Shown piece after piece: positions 50,918 through 59,385 of a stretch of DNA of 64,000 nucleotides. The stretch comes from an uncultured Akkermansia sp. (GTDB lineage Bacteria > Verrucomicrobiota > Verrucomicrobiia > Verrucomicrobiales > Akkermansiaceae): positions 1 through 64,000 of the forward strand of contig CANQAC010000006.1 in the NCBI GenBank assembly GCA_947589345.1. Reading direction: 5' to 3'. Both the position numbers and the translations under genes were made by a program. The notes under the pieces are model-generated. The model worked only from the letters and a program-made list of their open reading frames with translations. It was not told the origin of the DNA and searched no databases. Each line of letters begins with the position of its first letter. Positions within the stretch are counted from its first letter, which is position 1.

Positions 50918-51687
50918 CAGTGCACGGCGCCGTACGCACGGTTAAGGTTATGGGATGAAAGGACTTCGGCGCTTTTCCCGAAGGCCAGTTGCTCCCGATT
51001 CAACAGCAAAGTGTCGTCAAAATATTCCGACGCGCTTTTCACATCGTGATAGCTCGCTACCACCAAACGTCCCTCGCGAGCGAGTTCCCCAAGCAGGATT
51101 CCCAACGCGCGCACCCCCGGATCATCCAGTCCGGTGAACGGTTCATCAAGCAGCAGGATATGCGCCTCCTGCGCCAACGCACGAGCGAGGAATGCGCGCT
51201 GCAGTTGGCCTCCCGAGAGCTCGGCGATCTGACGATGCTGCAAGGCCTCAATCTGGAGAGTGCGCAGGGCTTTATCCACGATGGATACATCGTGCTCGCC
51301 GATGCTGCGCCAGCAACCGAGTGCGGGGTATCTTCCCATCTCTACCAGACGACGAACCGTGATCGGGAAAGAGTGATCAACCATGCTGCGCTGGGGGAGC
51401 CACGCAACCTCCCTGCGCGTATCATGCAGCGGACGACCATCCCACAGCACTTGCCCGTCAGCGATGGGCATCATACCGGCCAACACATTCAGCAAGGTTG
51501 ATTTTCCGGCGCCATTTGGTCCCATGACGGCCAGGGTGTGACCGCAATGGATGCTGAAAGATATGCCGGTGATGGCCGGACGCTGAGAGCGCGGGTAGGC
51601 GGCAGAAAGTCGGCACACCTGCAGTTCATGCGGATGATGGTTGGGATCAGCTTTTCCCCAGCATATATGGTCCTGGTGACTTACCAT
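50917..51687 (-). CDS. Zn/Mn ABC transporter ATP-binding protein (ZnuC type)
   Basis: 256 residues. Walker A GPNGAGKST (near 56-64), Q-loop VAWLPQRS, signature LSGGQLQRAFLARALAQ and Walker B ILLLDEPFTGLD are complete. It energises the permease encoded next to it; both lie with a metal-binding lipid-free solute receptor. ATG 51687 overlaps the preceding small gene by 7 bp; no Shine-Dalgarno is seen. Confidence 0.92.
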   Translation of the reverse strand: MVSHQDHICWGKADPNHHPHELQVCRLSAAYPRSQRPAITGISFSIHCGHTLAVMGPNGAGKSTLLNVLAGMMPIADGQVLWDGRPLHDTRREVAWLPQRSMVDHSFPITVRRLVEMGRYPALGCWRSIGEHDVSIVDKALRTLQIEALQHRQIAELSGGQLQRAFLARALAQEAHILLLDEPFTGLDDPGVRALGILLGELAREGRLVVASYHDVKSASEYFDDTLLLNREQLAFGKSAEVLSSHNLNRAYGAVH

Positions 51688-52124
51688 CGGAAGAGAAAGG
51701 TAGCGTGTAACTCACCGACTCCGGTGTCAGTCCACTGAGTATCGGAAGACGCGGGCAAACCGGGCGGGAGTAGTTGTACAGTGATAGCTTGATTGGAGAG
51801 GAGGGGGTCCGGCCACATCGCCCGAACCTCCAGCTCCAACACGCTGCCGCGGCGGACGGACGGCAACGCCAATGCGCCGTACCATTTTCCACTGCGATCC
51901 GGCTTCAGACTGAGGATCTCTTTCCCCAAGTAGAGAAGTTTCACTTCCACGGGTTCATCGGTGTAGCGAATCAGCACGGGAATCACATTTGTCGTCGCTT
52001 CTGTCGCAACAGTTGCGGGCTCTTGGCGAAGTTTCGTCGGCGCGGCAAAAAAGGCCAACGGCAAACCGGCTGCCACAATGCCAAGCAGGCAATATATCAA
52101 CGCTTTAATGGGCTTGTTCATCAT
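51681..52124 (-). CDS. Conserved-position membrane-anchored protein of the metal-importer operon
   Basis: 147 residues, not recognised. An N-terminal hydrophobic helix (ALIYCLLGIVAAGLPLAFFA, about 8-27) acts as anchor or uncleaved signal. The remainder is a beta-rich domain (VIPVLIRYTDEPVEVKLLYLGKE, then VLELEVRAMWPDP) resembling an immunoglobulin-like fold. It lies between the receptor and ATP-binding genes and overlaps both (4 bp and 7 bp), so it is coupled to the transporter. It may help hand metal to the receptor or stabilise the complex; inference only. Confidence 0.65.
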   Translation of the reverse strand: MMNKPIKALIYCLLGIVAAGLPLAFFAAPTKLRQEPATVATEATTNVIPVLIRYTDEPVEVKLLYLGKEILSLKPDRSGKWYGALALPSVRRGSVLELEVRAMWPDPLLSNQAITVQLLPPGLPASSDTQWTDTGVGELHATFLFRW

Positions 52125-52996
52125 CGGGAATCCCCGGGTACAGGGAGCAAACTTTTACACACGGCACACAGATTGGAACGAAAAATAGTCTCATACGATG
52201 GTTGCTCGGGAGCGACACCATCCATGATCAGCACGCCTAGTTCAGCTCCGGCGGATTCCGCTACGTTCTGCAGAAAACGCGGAGCCTCCCGCATCTCGGA
52301 ATACACGCAACGAACCCCTCGGCTCCTTAAATCACGAATAAGCTTCGCCACGCTACGAAGGTCGCCTTCGCTCTCTGCAGCGACTCCCTGCACAACGAGG
52401 GGCTGCAGTCGGAATGCTGCGCAGAAGTGACACATGGCAGCGTGAGCCGTCGCCAAGGCTCGCTGCTCTTGCGGCACAGTCGCCAGGGCAAGATGTGCCT
52501 CACGCGTCAAGGCGTCCATACTCTGGGCATATTGGGCGAGACGCGACCAGATCGCCTCCGCCCTCTGCGGCATCGCTTGAACCAACGCCAGCGTCAGCGA
52601 TATAGCAGCGCGCTTCATATTTTCCGGGGCATTCCACCAATGAGGGTCAACGGCAGAACCATCCGGCGTCATGACATCCGGGACAGCGTCACCCAGCTCA
52701 AGCACCTGAGAAGGCGTCGAGGCTAGGGACTCACGCAGGGCGGTCAAATAAGGCTCCACCCCCTTGCCACAGGCAAGAACAAAGCGACAATTCACAGCGG
52801 AGGCGAGTTCATGAACGGTCGGTTCGAAACGGTGCAGTTCACCGTTGCGCGGGAACAGATCCACAACCTCCACATGCTCACCTCCCACGCGTCGAGCCAT
52901 CTCACTGAGCAACGGGTGCAGACTGGCGACGCGCAGCTCCGCACCGGCACTCGTCAGCGGCATTAGCAGCACCAGCATGAGCATGAGGCAGCGCAT
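52121..52996 (-). CDS. Zn/Mn ABC transporter substrate-binding protein (ZnuA type)
   Basis: 291 residues with a signal peptide (MRCLMLMLVLLMPLTSAGA). Cluster A-I/ZnuA features: HPLLSEMARRVGG, then the first metal His in FPRNGELHRFEP, DPHWWNAPENMKR with the second, and AHAAMCHFCAAF with the third. A fourth acidic ligand near the end is likely. The His-rich loop of many ZnuA proteins is missing, so Mn is also possible. ATG 52996 is chosen since a -10 box lies 6 nt upstream; the longer frame crosses the promoter. First gene of the operon. Confidence 0.88.
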   Translation of the reverse strand: MRCLMLMLVLLMPLTSAGAELRVASLHPLLSEMARRVGGEHVEVVDLFPRNGELHRFEPTVHELASAVNCRFVLACGKGVEPYLTALRESLASTPSQVLELGDAVPDVMTPDGSAVDPHWWNAPENMKRAAISLTLALVQAMPQRAEAIWSRLAQYAQSMDALTREAHLALATVPQEQRALATAHAAMCHFCAAFRLQPLVVQGVAAESEGDLRSVAKLIRDLRSRGVRCVYSEMREAPRFLQNVAESAGAELGVLIMDGVAPEQPSYETIFRSNLCAVCKSLLPVPGDSR

Positions 52997-53002
52997 GCCG
53001 TC

Positions 53003-53031
53003 AGCATAATAGCTGAAGCCAAAAAAGTCAA
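53003..53031 (-). promoter_or_regulatory. Leaderless-type promoter of the metal-importer operon
   Basis: Minus strand TTGACT (53031-53026), a 17-bp spacer and TATGCT (53008-53003), 6 nt before ATG 52996. No obvious Zur or MntR palindrome is seen. Confidence 0.72.
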
Positions 53032-53084
53032 GCCGGGCAAACGCATGAGAAAATTCGCGATCCCTGCGCATCCTTTTCGAACGC

Positions 53085-53114
53085 TTGACGCTCAGGCGTT
53101 GCATGTGATACAAT
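53085..53114 (+). promoter_or_regulatory. Leaderless-type promoter of psd
   Basis: TTGACG (53085-53090), an 18-bp spacer and TACAAT (53109-53114), 8 nt before ATG 53123. Confidence 0.75.
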
Positions 53115-53122
53115 CCGGAGTC

Positions 53123-54037
53123 ATGAGAGACACGTCACCGGTTATTTACTATAACCGATACACCCAGCGGGAAGAGGAGGAAAAGATTCTCGGAGAGCGT
53201 TCATTGCGGTGGATTTATGGCACCTGCACCGGGCAGTTGGCCTTGCACGTGCTCATCAAGAGGGGCTTCTTCTCACGACTCATGGGGATATGGCAAGATA
53301 CTCGCCGCAGTGCGCGAAGAATCCCTGCATTCATCCGCAACTACGGCATCAACGTGGAGGAAATGCTGCGCCCAGCAGATTCCTACGCCAGTTTCAACGA
53401 CTTTTTTACCCGGGAACTGAAACCGGAAGCGCGCCCCCTTTGTTCCGCCGACTATGTGGCTATGCCGGCAGATGCACGCCACCGCGGCTGGCAGGACGCA
53501 TCGACAATCCGCGGGGTCTATGTGAAGGGGCAGAACTTCGACCTTCCCGCCCTGCTGGGCAGCGCTGAACTGGCAGACCGCTTTGGACACGGCCCCCTGC
53601 TGCTGTCGCGTCTCTGCCCGGTGGATTATCACCGCTTTCATTTCCCGGCGTCCGGGGTGCCGGATGCCGCCGTTCGCATACCCGGTCCGCTGGCGAGTGT
53701 GGCGCCTTATTGCCTGCGGAATCGCCTTTCATGGCTATGGACAAATCGGCGGGAGGTCACCCTGCTGCACACGCCGGATATCGGGGATGTGGCGGTGATC
53801 GCCGTCGGCGCAACGGGCGTTGGAGCCATCCATCAGACGTACACTCCAGGGCGATTCGTGAACATGGGCGAGGAACAAGGGTATTTCAGCTTCGGGGGGT
53901 CTACGGTGATTTGCCTCTTTGAACCGGGGAGAATTCAGTTGGCAAGCGACTTGCTGGAGCAAACAGCGAACGGACGCGAGCTTTACGCCCACATGGGGGA
54001 TATTCTCGGGCAGCGCGTCACTCCCCCGGCTCCATGA
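53123..54037 (+). CDS. psd: Phosphatidylserine decarboxylase proenzyme
   Basis: 304 residues. It makes phosphatidylethanolamine at the inner membrane. The proenzyme self-cleaves at FGGST, where the Ser becomes the pyruvoyl group; the motif is near the C-terminus. YASFNDFFTRELKPEARPL, MPADARHRG and LCPVDYHRFHFP, with the catalytic His, are all family features. The enzyme is of the longer type with an N-terminal region of about 100 residues. Start ATG 53123 is fixed by the -10 box. Its last 20 bp overlap the 3' end of the convergent xseA gene. Confidence 0.93.
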   Translation: MRDTSPVIYYNRYTQREEEEKILGERSLRWIYGTCTGQLALHVLIKRGFFSRLMGIWQDTRRSARRIPAFIRNYGINVEEMLRPADSYASFNDFFTRELKPEARPLCSADYVAMPADARHRGWQDASTIRGVYVKGQNFDLPALLGSAELADRFGHGPLLLSRLCPVDYHRFHFPASGVPDAAVRIPGPLASVAPYCLRNRLSWLWTNRREVTLLHTPDIGDVAVIAVGATGVGAIHQTYTPGRFVNMGEEQGYFSFGGSTVICLFEPGRIQLASDLLEQTANGRELYAHMGDILGQRVTPPAP

Positions 54038-55364
54038 CTTCGGCGGCCAGTTCTCCTTCGCTCAGCCGCACGCACAAATGAGTGCCGGCCGGAGCATCCT
54101 GAGCGCGGCGCAGCAATGTTCCATCTTTCTTATGCACAAGCGCAAAGCCTCGTTTCAAGGCATTCTGTGGACTCGCTGCGGCCAGTCTTTCCTCGCGCAA
54201 GCGCACTGCGGCCGACAACTGATCCACCTTAGCTCGCGAACTGAGGAGCAAGGCGCGTTGAGCCGCATTCAGGCGCTCGCTTGCCCGAGTCATCTCGGCG
54301 CGTAAGCGGCCGGAACCGAGCCGCGCCGCCAGCATCTCCAGGTTGTGGTGCGCGTGCTGTAAGCGGTTGTGACTGCCATGGAGCATCTCCTCCTCAAGCA
54401 CATCTACGCGCTGGGCGTAGGCGGCAAGCAGCTCCAGCGGACGGCTCAGTTTTCCGCGTTCGGCAGCAAGCAGGCGCAACCGTGCATTCTCCACGACACG
54501 TTCCATGTGCCGGCGCATGGCCAGGGCCGATTGGTCCAGCCTGGCATCCAGCGTGGCGGCGTCGGGCGTACTCAGCTCGATGGCCGCCGTGGGCGTGGGA
54601 GCGCGCATATCCGCCACAAAATCGGCAATGGTAAAATCGGTCTCATGGCCCACTGCTGAAATCACCGGGACACGGCATGCTGCTATGGCACGCGCCAACA
54701 CTTCTTCGTTAAAGCACCACAAATCCTCCAGCGAACCGCCGCCACGGGCAATGATGATGAAATCCACCTCCGGCAAACCGAAGCGCTCAGCCTCGCTCCA
54801 CATCTGCAGGGCGCGCGCCAATCCCAACTCAGCGCCCTTCCCTTGCACTTGCACCGGCAGCAGATACGCCTGCACCCAAGGCGCACGCTGTTCAAGGCGG
54901 TGTCGCATATCCTGAATCACCGCGCCCGTGGGGGATGTCACCAACCCTATGCTCACCGGATAGCGCGGCAGTGGACGCTTACGAGCGGCGGAGAACAAGC
55001 CCTCGGACTCCAACTTACGCTTGAGAGCTTCAAATTGCTGCTGCAGGGAACCGACTCCTGCCTCACGCACGTGATCGACAATGAATTGAAGCGCCCCACG
55101 TCCTTCCCAGACAGTGGCGCGACCGGACAGTTCAACGCGCACGCCTTCCCGGAGCTGCACGCGACAGGACGCGGCCTGATAACGATACAGAACGCAGGCG
55201 AGCTGGGCCGTTTCATCCTTGAGCGTGAAGTACACGTGTCCGCTACCGGCTACTTTGCATGACCCAATTTCGCCGACCGCTCGAGCCTCGCCCACCTCAC
55301 TCTCTACGGCGAACTTAAGGCGCGACAGCAACTGCGTCACGCTCCATGGCTCACGATCGCTCAT
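54018..55364 (-). CDS. xseA: Exodeoxyribonuclease VII large subunit
   Basis: 448 residues. It degrades single-stranded DNA from both ends together with XseB, which is not seen here. The N-terminal OB fold begins SVTQLLSRLKFAVESEV and includes GSGHVYFTLKDETAQLACVLYR. The catalytic core has RYPVSIGLVTSPTGAVIQDM and IIARGGGSLEDLWCFNEE, and the C-terminal coiled coil runs from about residue 265 to 400. ATG overlaps the preceding gene by 4 bp, so NlpC-like, helix-turn-helix and xseA genes form an operon. Confidence 0.95.
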   Translation of the reverse strand: MSDREPWSVTQLLSRLKFAVESEVGEARAVGEIGSCKVAGSGHVYFTLKDETAQLACVLYRYQAASCRVQLREGVRVELSGRATVWEGRGALQFIVDHVREAGVGSLQQQFEALKRKLESEGLFSAARKRPLPRYPVSIGLVTSPTGAVIQDMRHRLEQRAPWVQAYLLPVQVQGKGAELGLARALQMWSEAERFGLPEVDFIIIARGGGSLEDLWCFNEEVLARAIAACRVPVISAVGHETDFTIADFVADMRAPTPTAAIELSTPDAATLDARLDQSALAMRRHMERVVENARLRLLAAERGKLSRPLELLAAYAQRVDVLEEEMLHGSHNRLQHAHHNLEMLAARLGSGRLRAEMTRASERLNAAQRALLLSSRAKVDQLSAAVRLREERLAAASPQNALKRGFALVHKKDGTLLRRAQDAPAGTHLCVRLSEGELAAEVMEPGE

Positions 55365-55702
55365 GACTGCGAGTAGAGATGAGCGTTAGGATCCTGCCAT
55401 GCCGGGTCATACCCCTTGGCATAGGAGAAAAGATCGCGGTGGATATACAGGTGGAGCTGCACGTCACCCTGTTCCCGAGGAACGCGCTGCGAAACCGCCG
55501 CATTCAAGGCGTGAGCCACCTTCTGCATCATATTGAGCGTGAGCTTGCGACCGGATCGGGCGCGCTGCACTTGCTTGTGGGTGAGCTGGGCCGCAGCGCC
55601 GGCGGCTACCACGAGATCGTGATTATCAATTCCCCAGCGCTGCATCAAGCTGTCCAGCCGTTGCACACCGAACTCTCTTTCACTGGAACTCAGTTCACTC
55701 AT
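55361..55702 (-). CDS. Small helix-turn-helix-like protein
   Basis: 113 residues, not assigned to a named family. The central region (RWGIDNHDLVVAAG, then LTHKQVQRARSGRKLTLNMM and KVAHALNAAV) resembles an XRE-type helix-turn-helix. The last 35 residues are polar and Tyr/His-rich (HLYIHRDLFSYAKGYDPAWQ). It lies 4 nt after an NlpC/P60 lipoprotein gene and overlaps xseA. Could be a DNA-binding regulator; evidence is limited to the helical pattern. Confidence 0.6.
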   Translation of the reverse strand: MSELSSSEREFGVQRLDSLMQRWGIDNHDLVVAAGAAAQLTHKQVQRARSGRKLTLNMMQKVAHALNAAVSQRVPREQGDVQLHLYIHRDLFSYAKGYDPAWQDPNAHLYSQS

Positions 55703-55706
55703 GCTG

Positions 55707-56234
55707 CTAAAAGCCGGGGATGTGGCGCACCTTAAACCCTGTGCATCGGCGAGAAGTCGTGTACCAACGAGGTCCCACGCCGCGACCACTGCCGGTGGTA
55801 TCGAAACGTGCGCCTGCAATAATCAGGAAAACGTGTCCCTGTTTCGTGTACACCGTGAGCCATTTACCATAACCGGGACGACCCCAGCGCAAAAAATCGC
55901 CGGATGTGGGGTGAGCGCCTTTCTTGAGCATCCCTGCCTCGCGCAGCACAAAAGCCACCGAACCGGAACAATCATACGCGCTGTCGTGGTGCCTCCCGTG
56001 TCCTCCGCCACGACGGTACGGTTTCCCCACAATTTTATTGGCTGCTGCAATAGCGCGCTTAATGCGCTTGGGAGCCTCCTTGGGAGCCACCGCCATTCCC
56101 TTCACCAACCGAACGCTGTACCCCTTGTGGTACACATAGTTGGGGGTGTACACGTCCGGCTCATACGTCTGGCAACTCGTCAGCACCAGCGTGAGAAGCA
56201 ACAGCGCGGCTAGTATCTCCCTCATCACGACCAT
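55707..56234 (-). CDS. NlpC/P60-like lipoprotein
   Basis: 175 residues. The lipoprotein signal (LAALLLLTLVLTSC) gives Cys21 as the lipid-bearing residue. A short linker leads to an NlpC/P60-type domain with IVGKPYRRGGG, the likely nucleophile in YDCSGSVAFVL and a His in KQGHVFLIIAG, the usual Cys-His order of peptidoglycan endopeptidases. The domain is short. GTG/ATG choice: ATG 56234 is 7 nt from the -10 box. Presumably trims the cell wall near the outer membrane. First gene of the xseA operon. Confidence 0.83.
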   Translation of the reverse strand: MVVMREILAALLLLTLVLTSCQTYEPDVYTPNYVYHKGYSVRLVKGMAVAPKEAPKRIKRAIAAANKIVGKPYRRGGGHGRHHDSAYDCSGSVAFVLREAGMLKKGAHPTSGDFLRWGRPGYGKWLTVYTKQGHVFLIIAGARFDTTGSGRGVGPRWYTTSRRCTGFKVRHIPGF

Positions 56235-56241
56235 CGGGACG

Positions 56242-56270
56242 ATTCTACCATATTGACCGTATTACCGCAA
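56242..56270 (-). promoter_or_regulatory. Leaderless-type promoter of NlpC-like/xseA operon
   Basis: Minus strand TTGCGG (56270-56265), a 17-bp spacer and TAGAAT (56247-56242), 7 nt before ATG 56234. Confidence 0.72.
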
Positions 56271-56491
56271 GCCAATTCAAGCTCGAAAAGGAGCGATGTG
56301 GTCTCGGTCATGGCGCTGCCACACCCGATCCATGCCGCTCAAAATGAACGAACAGGCAAAACGCTCTGCAGCCGTTCATCGGGAAGCGGGGCAGAGCGCA
56401 ACGCCGGGGCCCGAGATATCGAGCCGCACGAACCCCGTCAAGAGATCTGTCGAATCAGCTCAGAACACCCGGAGAGCGTCCGACGCCCCGG

Positions 56492-57259
56492 TCATTTCTT
56501 GTTATAGCGCGTGGGTTTGACCTTCTTTTTACCGGGAGCAAAAAACTCCGGATGTCTGGCTGCCCACGCTTCATAGAGTTCCGGCCGATTAGCGCGAGTG
56601 CGCTCGACCGCCTGCTCCGTCTTCCACTCTCGGATAGCCCGGTGGTTGCCGGACAGTAAGACGTCCGGCACTTTCAGGCCACGGAACTCAACGGGTCGTG
56701 TGTACGCCGGAGCCTCCAAAAGTCCGTCAGCAAACGATTCGTCCTCGCTGCTGCGTTCATCGCCCAAGGCGCCGGGAATGAGCCGCGATATGGCGTCAAT
56801 GAGCACCACGGCGGCAATGGCTCCGTTGGTCAGTATGTAGTCGCCGATGGATATTTCCATATCCACCAATTTATCGACGACGCGCTGATCGACTCCTTCG
56901 TAGTGACCGCAGAGGATGATGTAGTGAGCGTCGTTCCCCGGAATCAGGCTGGAAGCAGCAAGTTCCCGGACAACCTGCTGAGTCAACACGCGACCTTGCG
57001 GGGTCATCAGAATGACTCGCGAATTTTCCCGCCGCAATTCTTCCACAGCCGCAAAAATCGGCTCGCACTTCATCAGCATGCCCTGCCCTCCTCCGCACAA
57101 ATAATCGTCCGTGCGGTGGTGTTTGTCGCGCGTCCAATCACGGATGTTGTGGGAACGCACCGTGAGCAGCCCGTTGTCAGCCGCACGCCCGATGATGCTC
57201 TGTGAGAGCGGAGCGCTCACGATCTCCGGAAACAGGGAGAGGACATCAAACTCAAGCAT
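56492..57259 (-). CDS. trmD: tRNA (guanine-N1)-methyltransferase
   Basis: 255 residues. It methylates G37 of tRNAs and prevents frameshifting; the protein has a trefoil knot. Seen: MLEFDVLSLFPEIVSAPLSQ, DDYLCGGGQGMLMKCEPI, the S-adenosylmethionine-binding IILCGHYEGVDQRV and EISIGDYILTNGAIAAVVLIDA, and the later LLEAPAYTRPVEFRG. Lies 17 nt after prfB in the same direction, so the pair may be co-transcribed. Usually trmD sits with rpsP and rplS; neither is here. Confidence 0.97.
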   Translation of the reverse strand: MLEFDVLSLFPEIVSAPLSQSIIGRAADNGLLTVRSHNIRDWTRDKHHRTDDYLCGGGQGMLMKCEPIFAAVEELRRENSRVILMTPQGRVLTQQVVRELAASSLIPGNDAHYIILCGHYEGVDQRVVDKLVDMEISIGDYILTNGAIAAVVLIDAISRLIPGALGDERSSEDESFADGLLEAPAYTRPVEFRGLKVPDVLLSGNHRAIREWKTEQAVERTRANRPELYEAWAARHPEFFAPGKKKVKPTRYNKK

Positions 57260-57276
57260 GGTCGTGCGGGAAAAGA

Positions 57277-58393
57277 TTACGCGTTGGCATTGCGGCGCAA
57301 CATGGCTTCCACATACGCATCAAGATTGCCATCCATCACATCTTGGATATTGCCGCTTTCCACGCCGGTACGCAGGTCCTTCACCATCTGATACGGCTGG
57401 AAAACGTACGATCGGATCTGGTTGCCCCATGCAATATCTCCTTTTTCGGAGTACTGGCGATCGGCCTCGGCCCGTTTGCGATCTTCCTCAAGTTGAATGA
57501 GGCGGGCCTTGAGCATCCGCATGGCCTCTTCGCGGTTGCGCAGCTGGGAGCGCTGTGTCTGGCATGCCACGATAATGCCGGTCGGTATGTGGGTGAGGCG
57601 CACGGCCGTTTCAACCTTATTGACGTTCTGACCGCCCTTGCCACCGGATCGATAGGTATCCATCTTTACATCGGCCTCCTTCACCTCGATCTCCACATCA
57701 TCAGAAATATCCGGCGTTGCATCCAAGGAGCAAAACGACGTATGCCGCTTGCCCGCAGCATCGAACGGACTCATGCGCACCAGACGATGAATGCCACGCT
57801 CATTCTTCAGGTAACCGTAGGCGTATTCCCCGCTGATCTTCACGGTCACCGAGCGCAGTCCCGCCTCATCGCCGTCCGTACTCTCCATGATTTCCGTGGT
57901 AAAATGATGCCGCTCACAGTAGCGCAGATACATGCGCAGCAACATGCTCGCCCAATCGCAGGCCTCGGTGCCGCCGGCTCCGGAATGGATGGTTATGTAG
58001 CAGCCGGACGCATCGTGCGGACCGTTGAGCAAGGTCAACAGCTCAAAATCCTGCAGCTTCTTCTCCCACGCGTCGTACTCCGCTTTGGCCTCCTCGGCCA
58101 ACTCAGCCTCCTCGCGTCCCAGCTCAATGGCCGCTTCCACGTCGTTGAGTCCGTTCTCCAGCTCGCGATACTGCTCCAAACGGCGCTTGAGCGGATTCAC
58201 TTCGGCCATGAGAGACCGGGCGGCTTCGGGGTTGTCCCAGAAATCCGGCGCACTCATACGCTGTTCCAAAAGGCCGACCTGTTGCTCCATGTGAGCGAGG
58301 TCAAAGATAGCTCCCGAGCTCGGAAAGACGGCTGCGCATGGCTGCCGTGTCGAGCGTCGAGAGATCAGTCTGAGAAGTCGGGTTCTCCGTCAT
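57277..58393 (-). CDS. prfB: Peptide chain release factor 2, programmed +1 frameshift
   Basis: RF2 recognises UAA and UGA. The gene is in two frames. Zero frame runs from ATG 58393 ([20 protein letters not shown] and on) to CTT 58306-58304 and an in-frame TGA at 58303-58301. Reading shifts by +1 (skipping T 58303) to GAC 58302-58300 and continues as [16 protein letters not shown] to the end, 371 residues in total. The slippery context CTT-TGA-C preceded by GGGAGCTAT is the classic RF2 autoregulatory site. Downstream, the GGQ hydrolysis motif is in [14 protein letters not shown]. The ATG is 9 nt from a -10 box. Confidence 0.94.
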
Positions 58394-58402
58394 GGCGGGC
58401 GC

Positions 58403-58431
58403 AGTGTAGCAAGTTGTCAACGTCGTGTCAA
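58403..58431 (-). promoter_or_regulatory. Near-leaderless promoter of prfB
   Basis: Minus strand TTGACA (58431-58426), a 17-bp spacer and TACACT (58408-58403), 9 nt before ATG 58393. Confidence 0.78.
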
Positions 58432-58480
58432 GGCAAATCAACGGATGCAACTCACGGCGCAACGGTGGCGTGTCGTATCC

Positions 58481-58508
58481 TTGACAAGCATGTCCGATCA
58501 GGTAAAAT
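58481..58508 (+). promoter_or_regulatory. Leaderless-type promoter of nadC
   Basis: TTGACA (58481-58486), a 16-bp spacer and TAAAAT (58503-58508), 7 nt before ATG 58516. Confidence 0.78.
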
Positions 58509-58515
58509 GAGACCC

Positions 58516-59385
58516 ATGCAAACCTTGCATGTTACAGATAACCGGGATGAGTTGATACGCCTTGCCCTGCAGGAGGACTTTGGCAATGGCGATGTGACTT
58601 CACTGTACTTTGTGCCGGAGGCGCTGCAAGCTCAGGCGCTCATGAGGCCGCGCGTGCGGGGAGTGCTCTCCGGGGTGGAAGTGGCGGCACAAGTGTTTCG
58701 CACGCTGGATCCCACGCTCAAGGTTGAGGTGCAACTGGAGAACGGAGACGAAGTATCGCCGGAAGCGATTATCATGATGATACGCGGCTCAGCCCGTTCT
58801 ATTCTCGGGGCGGAGCGAACTGCGCTCAACTTCATTCAACGGCTCTCCGGCATCGCCACCATGACCCGAAAATACGTGCAGGCCATCTCCCACACCTCAT
58901 GCAAGTTGCTTGACACCCGTAAAACAACCCCCGGCTACCGCCTCCTTGAAAAGGCCGCCGTCGTTCACGGAGGAGGCGCCAATCACCGCCTCGGTCTCTA
59001 CGACCGCGCCATGGTCAAGGACAACCATTTGATGACGAACGGCAATACCGAACACTTGCAGGCCTGCATCCGCCGCCTCAAAGAGGAACGCCCGTCTGTC
59101 GAGGTGGAACTGGAAGCCGACAGTTTGGAGCAAGTGGAGGCTTTTCTCAAGCTGGAGGGCGTGGACTACATTCTGCTCGACAACATGAGTCCCGACCAGA
59201 TGCGCAAGGCGGTGGAGATGCGCGGTGTGCAGGCCAAACCTTTTTACGAAGCGAGCGGCGGGTTGACCTTGCAGACTGCGCCGGCCGCGGCGGAGAGCGG
59301 GGTGGACTTCATGAGCTTCGGGTGTCTCACGCACTCGGCTCCCTCGCTGGACATCGGTTTAGACTTCACCACGCTGGCCCGGTAA
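58516..59385 (+). CDS. nadC: Nicotinate-nucleotide pyrophosphorylase (quinolinate phosphoribosyltransferase)
   Basis: 289 residues. It converts quinolinate and PRPP to nicotinate mononucleotide in NAD synthesis. Seen: ALQEDFGNGDVTSLYF, RTALNFIQRLSGIATMTR, LLDTRKTTPGYRLLEKAAVV, GGGANHRLGLYDRAMVKDNH and VELEADSLEQVEAFLKL; the C-terminal EASGGL phosphate site is present. A longer frame on the same strand begins at 57202 but crosses the prfB gene and its promoter, so it is rejected. The dprA ATG follows the stop without a gap. Confidence 0.96.
   Translation: MQTLHVTDNRDELIRLALQEDFGNGDVTSLYFVPEALQAQALMRPRVRGVLSGVEVAAQVFRTLDPTLKVEVQLENGDEVSPEAIIMMIRGSARSILGAERTALNFIQRLSGIATMTRKYVQAISHTSCKLLDTRKTTPGYRLLEKAAVVHGGGANHRLGLYDRAMVKDNHLMTNGNTEHLQACIRRLKEERPSVEVELEADSLEQVEAFLKLEGVDYILLDNMSPDQMRKAVEMRGVQAKPFYEASGGLTLQTAPAAAESGVDFMSFGCLTHSAPSLDIGLDFTTLAR

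Noticed and set aside
57202-58515. Long upstream extension of nadC
   Set aside because: It is antisense to prfB; nadC has its own promoter 7 nt before ATG 58516 and normal length from there.
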